From Mycolicibacterium fluoranthenivorans (lineage in GTDB: Bacteria > Actinomycetota > Actinomycetes > Mycobacteriales > Mycobacteriaceae): a stretch of 64,000 nt of DNA. The stretch is from contig NZ_JAANOW010000002.1 in NCBI RefSeq assembly GCF_011758805.1, forward strand, positions 1,038,264 through 1,102,263, written 5' to 3'. This document shows positions 29,986 through 47,855 of the stretch, in pieces; position 1 is the stretch's first letter; each line of letters begins with the position of its first letter. The translations under genes were made by a program, and so were the position numbers. Under the pieces are notes generated by a model. That model saw only the letters and a list, made by a program, of their open reading frames with translations. It did no database searches and was not told the DNA's origin.

Positions 29986-31230
29986 TCAGGTGTTCAGCAG
30001 CCCCTTGGCCACATGCGTGATCTGCACCTCGTTACTCCCGGCGTAGATCATCAGCGATTTCGCGTCACGGGCCAGCTGCTCGACGCGGTACTCGGTCATA
30101 TAGCCGTTACCGCCGAACAGCTGCACGGCCTCCATCGCGACATCGGTGGCGGCCTGCGAGCAGTACCACTTGATGGCCGACGCCTCGGACAGAGAGATCG
30201 GGAAACCCTTTTGGGCCGACTCGATCACCCGGAACAGCATGTTGCGCACATTCATCCGCGCAACTTCCATATTCGCCAGCTTCAACTGGATCAGCTGGAA
30301 CTGGGAGATCTCCTTGCCCCACAGCACCCGGTTCTTGGCGTAGTCCACCGACAGTCGCAGACACTCCTCGATGATGCCCAGTGACATCGCGGCCACCCCG
30401 ATGCGTTCGGCCGAGAAACTGGACCGTGCGCTGTCCCGGCCCTGATCGGTACCGTCGCCGCTTCCCTCCGTCTCGCCCAACAGGCGGTCCCGGCCCAGCC
30501 GGACGTTGTTGAAGAACAGCTCGCCGGTGCGCGAGCTGTGAATTCCCATCTTGCGGAACGGCTTCGACTGCACGAAGCCGGCCATCCCGCGATCCAGCAC
30601 GAAGGTCAGCACCTTACGGTCGCGCGTGGAGATACCAGGCTCGTCCAACTTGGCGTACACCACCACCACATCGGCGTCAGGTCCGTTGGTGATGAAGGTC
30701 TTCTGCCCGTTGAGCACATACTCGTCACCGTCACGGGTCACATAGGACTTCATGCCGCCGAACGCATCCGAGCCGGAATCGGGTTCGGTGATGGCCCAGG
30801 CGCCGATCTTCTCGTAGGTCACCAGGCCCGGCAGCCACCGTTCCTGTTGAGCCAGCGTGCCCCGACTCTGGATGGTGGGCACGGTCAGTCCCAGGCTGAC
30901 ACCCATTCCGGTCACCAGACCCATGGACACCCGGCACAATTCGGCGATCAGGACGAACCCCATGCCGGCCTGGTCGGGCCCGCCGCCGAACATGCCACCC
31001 GAGGACTTGGTTTCCCGCGCAGGGGAACCGTCCCGCAGCCGCGACAGCCGGCGCTCCAGCGCCTCCCTGGCCATCGTGTCGATTCCGAAGGTGGCGAACA
31101 GCTTCCGGACGATCGGATAGGGCTCCAGCTCGCCGTCTTCGAGGGCGTCGATATGAGGCCGGATCTCCTTGTCGATGAACTCGCGTACCGCATCGCGCAC
31201 GGCGATATCGACGTCAGACCATTCCAGCAT
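29986..31230 (-). CDS. Acyl-CoA dehydrogenase
   Basis: This 414-residue flavoprotein has the ACAD signatures WAITEPDSGSDAFGGM (FAD/substrate loop), a C-terminal QLFGGNGYMTEYRVEQLARDAKSLMIYAGSNEVQ, and the helical core around FSAERIGVAAMSLGIIEECL. It oxidises an acyl-CoA thioester at C2-C3 and passes electrons to ETF. The ATG at 31230 is preferred over an in-frame TTG four codons earlier, because the AAAGG ribosome site touches that TTG directly. It follows the MpaB-family gene by four bases, so both share one operon. Substrate is not predictable. Confidence 0.88.
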   Translation of the reverse strand: MLEWSDVDIAVRDAVREFIDKEIRPHIDALEDGELEPYPIVRKLFATFGIDTMAREALERRLSRLRDGSPARETKSSGGMFGGGPDQAGMGFVLIAELCRVSMGLVTGMGVSLGLTVPTIQSRGTLAQQERWLPGLVTYEKIGAWAITEPDSGSDAFGGMKSYVTRDGDEYVLNGQKTFITNGPDADVVVVYAKLDEPGISTRDRKVLTFVLDRGMAGFVQSKPFRKMGIHSSRTGELFFNNVRLGRDRLLGETEGSGDGTDQGRDSARSSFSAERIGVAAMSLGIIEECLRLSVDYAKNRVLWGKEISQFQLIQLKLANMEVARMNVRNMLFRVIESAQKGFPISLSEASAIKWYCSQAATDVAMEAVQLFGGNGYMTEYRVEQLARDAKSLMIYAGSNEVQITHVAKGLLNT

Positions 31231-31234
31231 CGTG

Positions 31235-32311
31235 TCAAGCAACCTTTCGTCGGGAGCCCGTGGGCTTCCTGGGTGAGCGAAGTGAGGGGAGACGACTGAG
31301 TCCCGTCAGCGAGAAGGTGGCATGGACCAGAGACCCGGCACGGTCCAGCAGCGACGTGTGCGGCGGCTGATAGTGCATGGGCAGGCCGCGACGGTCCCGG
31401 GGCGGTGCCATGAATGCCGGTGCCTCCACCAGCGGCGCGTCGTCGGGCACCTTGCCTGAGGCGCGGCGGTAGGCGGCGAGTGCCCGGGGGTGCAGCCGGA
31501 TCTCGTCGGGCACCGCAACGAAGGCCAACTCGACCATCTTGCCCAGCAGGCGCAGCACCACCTCGTCACCCGGCGTCCAGCGCATGCCCGCCTTCTCCCG
31601 CAGTGCCGGGTCGAACAGCCCGGCGGCGACCCAGCGTTGGGCGCCGACCATCGGTTTGAACAACTGGTCCCAGACCGGTGTGGGCATCAGGACGAACCAG
31701 GGCTTGGGAATGCGGATGCTGAAGATGTCCAGCGTGGCGCGGTTGATCTCCAGTTCCTCACGGCACTTGTGATCCCAGTACGCGCAGAAGTCCTCCCAGG
31801 TGGCCGGGACGGGCCGCATGCTCATCCCGTACATCCGGTACCACTGCACGTGCTCGTCGAAGAGCTGGTGCTTCTCCGCTTCGGTCAGCCCACCGCAGAA
31901 ATACTCCGCGGTCTTGACGATGAGCATGAAGAAGGTGGCGTGGGCCCAATAGAAGGTCTCCGGGTTCAGCGCGTGATAGCGCCGGCCGTTGGCGTCCACC
32001 CCCTTGATGTCGTGGTGGAAGCTCTTGATCTGCTCGCCGGTCTGTGCGGCGCGGTCGCCGTCGTAGACCACGCCCATGATCGGATACACCGACCGCGCCA
32101 CCCGCTGCAGCGGCTCGCGCAGCAGAATCGAGTGGTCCTCCACGCCCGCGCCGAGTTCGGGATACATGTTCTGGATGGAGCCGATCCACACCCCGAGCAG
32201 CCCGGTGCGCAGATCGCCGAAGTACTTCCAGGTCAGTGAATCAGGGCCCAGTGGCACGGTGGCCGTAGGAGCTGGATTCTCCGTGCCGGCATGAGACTGT
32301 GCTGTGGTCAT
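31235..32311 (-). CDS. DUF2236 / MpaB-family oxygenase-like protein, Rv1645c-like
   Basis: A 358-residue soluble protein of the DUF2236 (ER-bound oxygenase MpaB/MpaB'/latex-clearing) family, with conserved segments VYPIMGVVYDGDRAAQ, YHALNPETFYWAHATFFMLIV and LFDEHVQWYRMYGMSMRPVP. Characterised relatives are b-type haem oxygenases that cleave polyisoprene. The actinobacterial members near tsnR (Rv1645c) are uncharacterised. The start at 32311 has a GAGGA ribosome site. It is first in an operon with an acyl-CoA dehydrogenase and has an operator-like repeat in its promoter. Confidence 0.82.
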   Translation of the reverse strand: MTTAQSHAGTENPAPTATVPLGPDSLTWKYFGDLRTGLLGVWIGSIQNMYPELGAGVEDHSILLREPLQRVARSVYPIMGVVYDGDRAAQTGEQIKSFHHDIKGVDANGRRYHALNPETFYWAHATFFMLIVKTAEYFCGGLTEAEKHQLFDEHVQWYRMYGMSMRPVPATWEDFCAYWDHKCREELEINRATLDIFSIRIPKPWFVLMPTPVWDQLFKPMVGAQRWVAAGLFDPALREKAGMRWTPGDEVVLRLLGKMVELAFVAVPDEIRLHPRALAAYRRASGKVPDDAPLVEAPAFMAPPRDRRGLPMHYQPPHTSLLDRAGSLVHATFSLTGLSRLPSLRSPRKPTGSRRKVA

Positions 32312-32348
32312 GGCGTCCTCGCTGACGAAACCCCACCGTTGTCCCGCC

Positions 32349-32377
32349 ACCATAATCTTGACAACGGGTGTTGTCTA
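32349..32377 (-). promoter_or_regulatory. Promoter with overlapping operator for the MpaB/acyl-CoA dehydrogenase operon
   Basis: On the minus strand TAGACA (32372-32377) and TATGGT (32349-32354) are separated by 17 bases, a good -35/-10 pair. The inverted repeat GACAAC-GGGT-GTTGTC (32360-32375) fills the spacer and overlaps the -35, the expected place for a repressor operator. The repressor is not known; no regulator gene is adjacent. Confidence 0.55.
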
Positions 32378-32484
32378 TGTGCCCGGACGGTGTGGTGCGC
32401 GGCCGTGACGTGATGGCGATCTTGCTGCCATGAAGCCGTGACCTGGCGCTTTCCGTGTGTGAGCAAGGTCGTGTCACCGCATGA

Positions 32485-32513
32485 TTGCCGCTACCGGCGG
32501 TGCCACCTATCGT
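32485..32513 (+). promoter_or_regulatory. Promoter of the nucleotide cyclase gene (leaderless)
   Basis: TTGCCG (32485-32490), a 17-base spacer and TATCGT (32508-32513) make a full promoter, followed by six bases and the GTG at 32520. The in-frame ATG at 32481 lies upstream of the promoter elements, so it cannot be on this transcript. Confidence 0.65.
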
Positions 32514-32519
32514 GGCGCT

Positions 32520-35235
<2,716 letters not shown>

Positions 35236-35236
<1 letters not shown>

Positions 35237-37722
35237 TGCGTATTCCCTACAGCTGGCTCCGTGACGTGATCCGGGCCGGCGCGCCGGGCTGGGACAGCAG
35301 CGTCGACGAGCTCGAAGCGACGTTGGTCCGTATCGGCCACGAGGTCGAGGAGATCCTTCCGCTGGGGCCGGTCACCGGTCCGCTGACCGTGGGCCGGGTC
35401 GTCGAGATCGAGGAACTCACCGAGTTCAAGAAACCCATCCGGGCCTGCAAGGTCAATGTCGGCGAACAAGAGCCACGCGATATCGTCTGCGGCGCACGCA
35501 ATTTCGCGGTCGGTGACCTGGTGGTCGTGGCGCTGCCCGGCACGGTGTTGCCGGGCGATTTCCGCATCGCCCAGCGCAAGACCTACGGCCGTACCTCCGA
35601 CGGCATGATCTGTTCGGCCGCCGAACTGAACCTTGGTGCCGAGCAGTCCGGGATCATCGTGCTGCCGCCGGGCACCGCCGAGCCGGGAGCCTCCGGTATC
35701 GAGGTGCTGGGCCTGGACGACGTGGTGTTCAACCTGGCCATCACCCCGGACCGCGGCTACTGCCTGTCAATCCGCGGTATGGCACGCGATATCGCGTGCG
35801 CTTTGGATCTGGACTTCGTCGACCCCGCCGATATCCCGGCCCTGCCGGTCGAGGGGGAGGCCTGGCCGCTGACCGTGCAACCCGGTACTGGGGTACAGCG
35901 GTTCGGGCTGCGGCCGGTCACCGGGATCGATCCCGCCGCGGTGTCGCCGTGGTGGCTGCAGCGCCGGCTACTGCTGTCCGGTATCCGGGCCATCTCGCCC
36001 GCCGTCGACGTCACCAACTACGTGATGCTCGAGATCGGGCACCCGATGCACGCCCATGACCAGTCCCTGATCAACGGTGCATTCAACGTGCGCTTCGCCG
36101 AAGAGGGCGAGCAGGTGGTCACGCTCGACGATGTGACCCGCACGCTGAACGCCGGTGACGTGCTGATCGTCGACGATGTGGCGACCGCTGCGATCGGTGG
36201 CGTGATGGGTGCCGGCACCACCGAGGTCCGGGACTCCACCACCGACGTGCTGCTCGAAGCCGCGGTGTGGGATCCAGCCGCGGTGTCACGCACCCAGCGC
36301 CGGTTGCGCCTCTCCAGTGAGGCCGGACGCCGTTACGAGCGGACCGTGGATCCGGCCATTTCGGTAGCCGCCTTGGATCGTTGCGCCGCTCTGCTTGTCG
36401 AGATAGCCGGTGGCACAGTACAACCCAAGCTGACGGACTGGCGTGGCGATCCGCCGCGCACCGACTGGACGCGTCCGCCGGTGAGCATGCCGATCGACCT
36501 GCCCGATCGCACCGCCGGGATCACCTACGCCGAGGGCGTGACACCACGGCGCCTCGCCCAGATCGGTGCCGAGGTGTCGGTGGCCGACGGGGTGATCACC
36601 GCGATCCCGCCGAGCTGGCGTCCCGATCTGCGGGAGCCTGCGGACCTGGTGGAGGAGGTGCTGCGCCTGGAAGGGCTCGACCTCATCCCGTCGGTGCTGC
36701 CGCACGCGCCCGCCGGTCGTGGCCTGACACCGGTGCAGAAGCGCCGTCGTGCCGTCGGGAAGTCGTTGGCACTCAACGGCTACGTCGAGGTGTTGCCGAC
36801 CCCGTTCCTGCCGGCCGGGGTGTTCGACACCTGGGGACTGGGACCCGACGATCCGCGCCGGAACACCACGACAGTGCTCAATCCACTGGAAGCCGACCGT
36901 CCGCATCTGGCCACCACGCTGTTGCCCGGACTGCTGGAAGCCCTGGTGCGCAACGTGTCCCGCGGCGCGGTCGACGCCGCGCTGTTCGCCATCGCCGAAG
37001 TGGTGCTGCCCACCGCCGACACCCGCGCGGTGCAGCGCATCCCGACAGACCGGCGGCCGACCGAGGAGGAGATCGCCGGGCTGGACGCATCGCTACCGCG
37101 ACAGCCCGAACATGTCGGTGTGGTGCTCACCGGACTGCGCGAGCCGGCCGGGCCCTGGGGTGCCGGCCGTAAGGTCGAGGCCGCCGACGCGTTCGAGGCG
37201 GTGCGGGTGATCGGCCGTGCGGTCGGAACCGAACTGACCCTGCGGGCCGCCCAAGAGCTGCCGTGGCATCCGGGCCGTTGCGCCGAGGTCTTCGCCGGGG
37301 AGACATCCGTCGGCTTCGCGGGGCAACTGCACCCGGCGGTGGTCGAGCGCGCCGGATTGCCGGCGGGCACCTGCGCGGTGGAATTGGATCTGGACGCGAT
37401 CCCGATCGTGGAGCGACTGCCCGCCCCGTCGGTATCGCCGTTCCCGGCGGTGTTCCAAGACATCAGCCTCATCGTCGCCGCGGAGGTCGAGGCCCAAGCG
37501 GTCGTCGACGTGGTGCGTGCCGGGGCCGGCGAGCTGCTGGAGGATGTCCGGTTGTTCGACGTATACACCGGCCCGCAGATCGGGGAGGGGCGCAAGTCGT
37601 TGACGCTGGCGCTGCGGTTCCGAGCCGCCGATCGGACCCTGACCGAGGATGAGGCCAGCGCGGCACGCGATGCCGCGGTGGCGGCCGCCGCTGAACAGGT
37701 CGGAGCCACCCAGCGCGCCTGA
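35236..37722 (+). CDS. pheT: Phenylalanyl-tRNA synthetase beta subunit
   Basis: PheT (828 aa) is the partner of PheS and carries editing and tRNA-binding functions. In order it shows an EMAP-like tRNA-binding domain (residues 40-150, [10 protein letters not shown] and VCGARNF), the B3/B4 editing domain (about 210-370, with IGHPMHAHD), B5 (about 400-470), the catalytic-like fold (about 485-700) and a C-terminal anticodon-binding FDX-ACB domain (about 730-825, [14 protein letters not shown]). Coupled to pheS by a one-base overlap. An imperfect hairpin follows the stop. Confidence 0.97.
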
Positions 37723-37727
37723 CCCCC

Positions 37728-37755
37728 TCCCGCCCAATTGATCAATCGGGCGGGA
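37728..37755. terminator. Inverted repeat after pheT, possible terminator
   Basis: A stem built on CCCGCCC and GGGCGGG with inner ATTGATCAAT (one mismatch) starts five bases after the pheT stop. There is no T-run, so it is at best a GC-rich mycobacterial-type terminator separating pheT from the arginine operon. Confidence 0.5.
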
Positions 37756-37820
37756 AAGTGCCAGGTGGAGGCCACCATATCGTCGATCTCGACGCCGATG
37801 ATTAATGAGTTTGCAATCAA

Positions 37821-40100
<2,280 letters not shown>

Positions 40101-40104
<4 letters not shown>

Positions 40105-40978
40105 GTACCGGGACCACGTCCACCAGCACCAAAGCCCAGGTGTTGGCCGAAGCACTGCCGTGGCTCAAGCAGCTCAACGGCAAGATCGTCGTCGTCAAGT
40201 ACGGCGGCAACGCCATGACCGACGACACCCTCAAGGCCGCCTTCGCCGCCGATATGGTCTTCCTGCGCAACTGCGGTGTGCACCCGGTCGTCGTGCACGG
40301 CGGGGGTCCGCAGATCAGCGCCATGCTCAAGAAGCTCGGTATCGACGGCGAGTTCAAGGGCGGATTCCGGGTCACCACACCGGAAGTGCTCGATGTGGCC
40401 CGGATGGTGCTGTTCGGTCAGGTCGGCCGCGAACTGGTCGGGCTGATCAACGCCCACGGCCCGTACGCCGTCGGGATCACCGGTGAGGATGCCCACCTGC
40501 TCACCGCGGTGCGGCGCAGCGTACTGGTCGACGGCGTGCCGACCGATATCGGACTGGTCGGTGACGTCGAGCAGGTCAACGCCGCGGCGGTGCTCGATCT
40601 GATTGCCGCCGGCCGGATTCCGGTGATCTCCACCATCGCACCGGACAAGGACGGTGTGGTGCACAACATCAACGCCGACACCGCAGCCGCCGCGGTCGCC
40701 GAAGCGCTGGGCGCCGAGAAGCTGCTCATGCTCACCGATGTCGAAGGCCTCTACACCGACTGGCCCGACCGCACCTCACTGGTCAGCGAGATCGACACCG
40801 CCACACTGACGCAACTGCTGCCGACCCTGGAGTCGGGCATGGTGCCCAAGATCGAGGCCTGCCTGCGCGCGGTCAGCAACGGCGTGCCGAGCGCCCACGT
40901 GATTGATGGCCGCGTCGAACATTGCGTGCTCGTAGAACTTTTCACCGACGAAGGGACCGGTACGAAGGTGGTCGGCTC

Positions 40979-40982
<4 letters not shown>
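40101..40982 (+). CDS. argB: Acetylglutamate kinase
   Basis: ArgB phosphorylates N-acetylglutamate and is usually the arginine-inhibited control enzyme. From the GTG at 40101, which overlaps the argJ stop, the protein is 293 aa. It begins with the mobile N-terminal helix typical of arginine-sensitive kinases and has the amino acid kinase motifs VVKYGGNAM and [10 protein letters not shown]. The open frame continues upstream within argJ but the coupled GTG gives the normal length. Confidence 0.96.
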
Positions 40983-43092
<2,110 letters not shown>

Positions 43093-43094
43093 CC

Positions 43095-43571
43095 ATGAGC
43101 TCGCCGACCCGCGTCGGACGACAGGCCCGCATCGTCACGCTGCTGTCGTCGAATCCGATCAGTAGCCAGACCGAACTCGCGGCCTTGCTGGCCGAGGAGG
43201 GGATCGACGTCACCCAGGCCACCCTGTCGCGCGATCTGGAGGAGCTCGGCGCGGTGAAACTGCGCGGCGCCGACGGTGGGGTCGGCGTATACGTCGTGCC
43301 TGAGGACGGCAGCCCGGTGCGTGGGGTATCCGGTGGCACCGAGCGGGTGACGAAGCTGCTCGGCGAACTTCTGGTGTCCACCGACGCCAGCGCGAACATC
43401 GCCGTACTGCGCACACCGCCGGGCGCGGCGCACTACCTGGCCAGTGCCATCGACCGGGCGTCGTTGCCCCAGGTTGTCGGCACCATCGCCGGTGATGACA
43501 CCATCTTCGTGATAGCGCGTGAGCCGATGACCGGCGCCGAGCTCGCGACCATGTTCCAAAACTTGAAATAG
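43095..43571 (+). CDS. argR: Arginine repressor
   Basis: ArgR (158 aa) is the hexameric arginine-sensing repressor of this operon. It has an N-terminal winged helix (residues 8-75, [27 protein letters not shown]) and a C-terminal oligomerisation/arginine domain with [14 protein letters not shown]. The frame is open upstream in argF, but the ATG two bases after the argF stop starts the family's usual sequence. Its expected target is the ARG box before argC. Confidence 0.95.
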   Translation: MSSPTRVGRQARIVTLLSSNPISSQTELAALLAEEGIDVTQATLSRDLEELGAVKLRGADGGVGVYVVPEDGSPVRGVSGGTERVTKLLGELLVSTDASANIAVLRTPPGAAHYLASAIDRASLPQVVGTIAGDDTIFVIAREPMTGAELATMFQNLK

Positions 43572-43600
43572 CAGTTCAGAGAAAAAAGGGAGATCAACGA

Positions 43601-44800
43601 ATGTCCGAACGCGTCATCCTGGCGTATTCCGGCGGTCTGGACACCTCGGTCGCGATCAGCTGGATCGGCAAGGAGACCGGCCGTGAGGTCGTGGCCGTGG
43701 CCATCGACCTCGGCCAGGGCGGCGAAGACATGGACGTGGTCCGGCAGCGTGCCCTCGACTGCGGGGCCGTCGAGGCCGTCGTCGTCGACGCCCGCGACGA
43801 GTTCGCCGACGAGTACTGCCTGCCGACGATCCAGTCCAATGCGCTCTACATGGACCGCTACCCGCTGGTGTCGGCCATCAGCCGGCCGCTGATCGTCAAG
43901 CACCTGGTCGCCGCCGCCCGGGAGCACAAGGGCGGCACCGTCGCACACGGCTGCACCGGCAAGGGCAACGACCAGGTCCGGTTCGAGGTCGGCTTCGCCT
44001 CGCTGGCTCCTGACCTGCAGGTGCTGGCCCCGGTGCGTGACTACGCGTGGACCAGGGAAAAGGCCATCGCCTTCGCCGAGGAGAACGCCATCCCGATCAA
44101 CGTCACCAAGCGGTCCCCGTTCTCGATCGACCAGAACGTGTGGGGCCGCGCGGTGGAGACCGGCTTCCTGGAGCACCTCTGGAACGCGCCGACCAAGGAT
44201 GTCTACGACTACACCGAGGACCCGACGCTCAACTGGAGCACCCCCGACGAGGTGATCGTCGGCTTCGAGAAGGGTGTGCCGGTGTCCATCGACGGCCGCC
44301 CGGTCACCGTGTTGGAGGCCATCGTCGAGCTGAACCGGCGTGCCGGTGCCCAGGGTGTCGGCCGACTCGACGTGGTCGAGGATCGCCTCGTCGGCATCAA
44401 GAGTCGCGAGATCTATGAGGCGCCTGGCGCCATGGTCCTGATCACCGCGCACACCGAACTCGAGCACGTCACCCTGGAACGCGAACTGGGCCGCTACAAG
44501 CGCGGCACCGACCAGAAGTGGGGCGAGCTGGTCTACGACGGCCTCTGGTACTCGCCGCTCAAGCGGGCCCTGGAGTCGTTCGTCGCGCACACCCAGGAAC
44601 ATGTGACCGGCGAGATCCGGCTGGTGCTGCACGGCGGGCACATCGCCGTCAACGGCCGGCGCAGCCCCACCTCGCTGTACGACTTCAATCTGGCCACCTA
44701 CGACGAGGGCGACAGCTTCGACCAGTCGTCGGCCAAGGGTTTCGTGCACGTGCACGGTCTGTCCAGCAAGATCTCGGCCAAGCGCGACCTCGGTCTGTAG
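43601..44800 (+). CDS. argG: Argininosuccinate synthase
   Basis: ArgG condenses citrulline and aspartate using ATP. The 399-residue protein has the PP-loop [15 protein letters not shown] at its N-terminus and the conserved [14 protein letters not shown]. It has its own AAGGGAG ribosome site in a 29-base gap after argR, and its stop codon is directly followed by the argH ATG. Confidence 0.97.
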   Translation: MSERVILAYSGGLDTSVAISWIGKETGREVVAVAIDLGQGGEDMDVVRQRALDCGAVEAVVVDARDEFADEYCLPTIQSNALYMDRYPLVSAISRPLIVKHLVAAAREHKGGTVAHGCTGKGNDQVRFEVGFASLAPDLQVLAPVRDYAWTREKAIAFAEENAIPINVTKRSPFSIDQNVWGRAVETGFLEHLWNAPTKDVYDYTEDPTLNWSTPDEVIVGFEKGVPVSIDGRPVTVLEAIVELNRRAGAQGVGRLDVVEDRLVGIKSREIYEAPGAMVLITAHTELEHVTLERELGRYKRGTDQKWGELVYDGLWYSPLKRALESFVAHTQEHVTGEIRLVLHGGHIAVNGRRSPTSLYDFNLATYDEGDSFDQSSAKGFVHVHGLSSKISAKRDLGL

Positions 44801-46210
<1,410 letters not shown>

Positions 46211-46211
46211 G

Positions 46212-46217
46212 TATCAT
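46212..46217 (+). promoter_or_regulatory. Possible -10 element before the envelope cluster
   Basis: TATCAT fits TANNNT, begins two bases after the argH stop and ends eight bases before the ATG at 46226. It would give the following three genes a nearly leaderless transcript separate from the arginine operon. Confidence 0.45.
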
Positions 46218-46225
46218 CGGCAGCC

Positions 46226-46831
46226 ATGGAGCCCGGGGGGAGCACCGTGACCGTCATCGGGCGTGTCCGGCGGTGGCTTTCGGGCTGGGGTGTCACACAG
46301 TGGCGGCGGGCCGGGCTGATCGTGGTGCTCGCGGGCACCGCTGCGTTCGGTGGGCTGGACACGGTGAACAAGCAGGTCACCGAGCTCAAACCCGGCGAGC
46401 AGTTCAACACCGGCGAGTTCGAGATGACGGTGCAGCGCGCCACGCTGGTGAACGAGGTGCGGGCCGGTAACCGGCTGCTGTTCCCCGCGCAACCGGGTAG
46501 CCGCTATCTCGGTCTGGTGGTCACCGCCCACAACATCGGCACGCTGCCCGGCGTGGTGGACAAGCCGGTGCAACTGGTCGATCAGCCGCGGGCCAGAGTG
46601 CTGGCGCCGATGCGGGTGGCAGACGGCACGATCGCAGGGCGGCTCGGTCCCGGTCTCACCGACCAGATCGTGCTGCTGTGGCAGCTGCCGGAGACCGCGC
46701 TGTCGGTCGGCAGCCAGTTGCCCGTCCGGGTCTGGAAAGAAATGCGGAGGCTGAACGTGACCGCCGGGCAGGGCTGGATTCTGGGCAACGACTACGGTGA
46801 ATTGACCGTCCCGGTCGGAGGCCGGCCGTGA
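46226..46831 (+). CDS. Single-pass exported protein, 201 aa, unknown
   Basis: I do not recognise this family. One membrane segment lies at about residues 30-45 (GLIVVLAGTAAFGG), after a short Trp-rich cytoplasmic start; the remaining 150 residues look like an extracytoplasmic beta-sandwich (FEMTVQRATLVNEV, YLGLVVTAHNIG, DQIVLLWQLPETA), similar in style to DUF4352-type domains. It is the first of three coupled small exported proteins and overlaps the next by four bases. Confidence 0.7.
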   Translation: MEPGGSTVTVIGRVRRWLSGWGVTQWRRAGLIVVLAGTAAFGGLDTVNKQVTELKPGEQFNTGEFEMTVQRATLVNEVRAGNRLLFPAQPGSRYLGLVVTAHNIGTLPGVVDKPVQLVDQPRARVLAPMRVADGTIAGRLGPGLTDQIVLLWQLPETALSVGSQLPVRVWKEMRRLNVTAGQGWILGNDYGELTVPVGGRP

Positions 46832-47394
46832 TGCGGGCGCTCTACGCCCTGGCCACCGCCGTGGTTGTGGCGGCCGCGGCGTGGATGTGGCACAACTTGC
46901 CGGCCCCTGACGACGTGTACGCCCCCTTCGACGTCGACGCCGGGATGGGACAACAGGCCACCGGCCGGACCCTCACGGCGCAGGTCACCGGCGTGCGCAT
47001 CGGCCCACGGATCCGCAAGCAGCAGTATCGTCCGATCCTGGTCGACGCGGTGAGCACCTGGGTGGCGGTGGACGGCGAGGCGATGACGACCCGCACCGAC
47101 GAGGTGCCGACCGTCCAGCTGCTCGTCGGGCCGAACACGTATGCGCTCACCCAGCGCCTCGGATTCATGCCGCTCGCCGGCTCGTTGGCTCCCGGTATCA
47201 CCGTGCGCGGGTCGTGGGTCTTCGACGTGCCCGCCGAACTCGTGGCGCCGGGGCGCGGCGACATCACCGTGCGCGCGTGGACCGGCGACGGACGGCAGGA
47301 CTCCCGGCTGGTCTTCACCATCGGTCTTGATGATTCGCGGGTGCAGCGCACCGACCTCATCCAAATCCCGCCGGGAACGCAGGTCGGCACATGA
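46828..47394 (+). CDS. Signal-anchored exported protein, 188 aa, unknown
   Basis: No named family recognised. Residues 1-20 (MMRALYALATAVVVAAAAWM) form a signal anchor; the rest resembles the neighbouring proteins: a beta-rich extracytoplasmic domain with VTGVRIGPRIRKQQY, VSTWVAVDGEAM and GSWVFDVPAELV. Start is GTG or the ATG right after it, both downstream of GGAGG. It is coupled to both neighbours by short overlaps, which suggests a complex of the three products. Confidence 0.7.
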   Translation: MMRALYALATAVVVAAAAWMWHNLPAPDDVYAPFDVDAGMGQQATGRTLTAQVTGVRIGPRIRKQQYRPILVDAVSTWVAVDGEAMTTRTDEVPTVQLLVGPNTYALTQRLGFMPLAGSLAPGITVRGSWVFDVPAELVAPGRGDITVRAWTGDGRQDSRLVFTIGLDDSRVQRTDLIQIPPGTQVGT

Positions 47395-47855
47395 CCGGCA
47401 GGCTCTGGCAGCGCAATCTCATCGGAACGGGTGTGGCAGCCGTAACGCTGACGGCGATCACCTGGTTCACCCTCCTGCCGGCATGGGGGGACTACGAGCG
47501 CACCGTGCGGCCGGCACACGTCGCCGCCGCGCATCAACCGATCGAGGTCGACGGGCTGACCTGGTCGGTCCGTAATGTCAGCAGGTCGACGACGCAGCTC
47601 GGGTCCGGCGCCCCCGTGCCCAGCGGCACCGTCCGGATGAATGTCGTCGTCGAACGGTCGGGATCGCCGGCCGACGGGATTCCTTGTACCGGTTATCTCG
47701 TCGACGGTGACCGGTCCTGGCGCGCCATCGCGGGGGCTCCGTGCGGGCCGGCGACGTCGATGGAGTGGAGTTTTCTGATTCCGGCGAGCGCCGAGCCGAA
47801 GGCGGTCGACCTCAGGAAACCGGATTTCTCGATTCTGCTTCGGCTTCGGCTGTAG
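47391..47855 (+). CDS. Signal-anchored exported protein, 154 aa, unknown
   Basis: No named family recognised. It has a membrane anchor at residues 9-30 (NLIGTGVAAVTLTAITWFTLL) and a beta-rich exported domain with two cysteines (PCTGYLVDGD, GAPCGPATS). It starts in an ATGA overlap with the preceding gene, and its 3' end overlaps the convergent membrane protein gene by 44 bases. Confidence 0.7.
   Translation: MTGRLWQRNLIGTGVAAVTLTAITWFTLLPAWGDYERTVRPAHVAAAHQPIEVDGLTWSVRNVSRSTTQLGSGAPVPSGTVRMNVVVERSGSPADGIPCTGYLVDGDRSWRAIAGAPCGPATSMEWSFLIPASAEPKAVDLRKPDFSILLRLRL

Noticed and set aside
32481..32519. ATG start for the nucleotide cyclase
   Set aside because: It precedes the -35/-10 elements of a good promoter that points to the GTG at 32520, so it would not be on that transcript.
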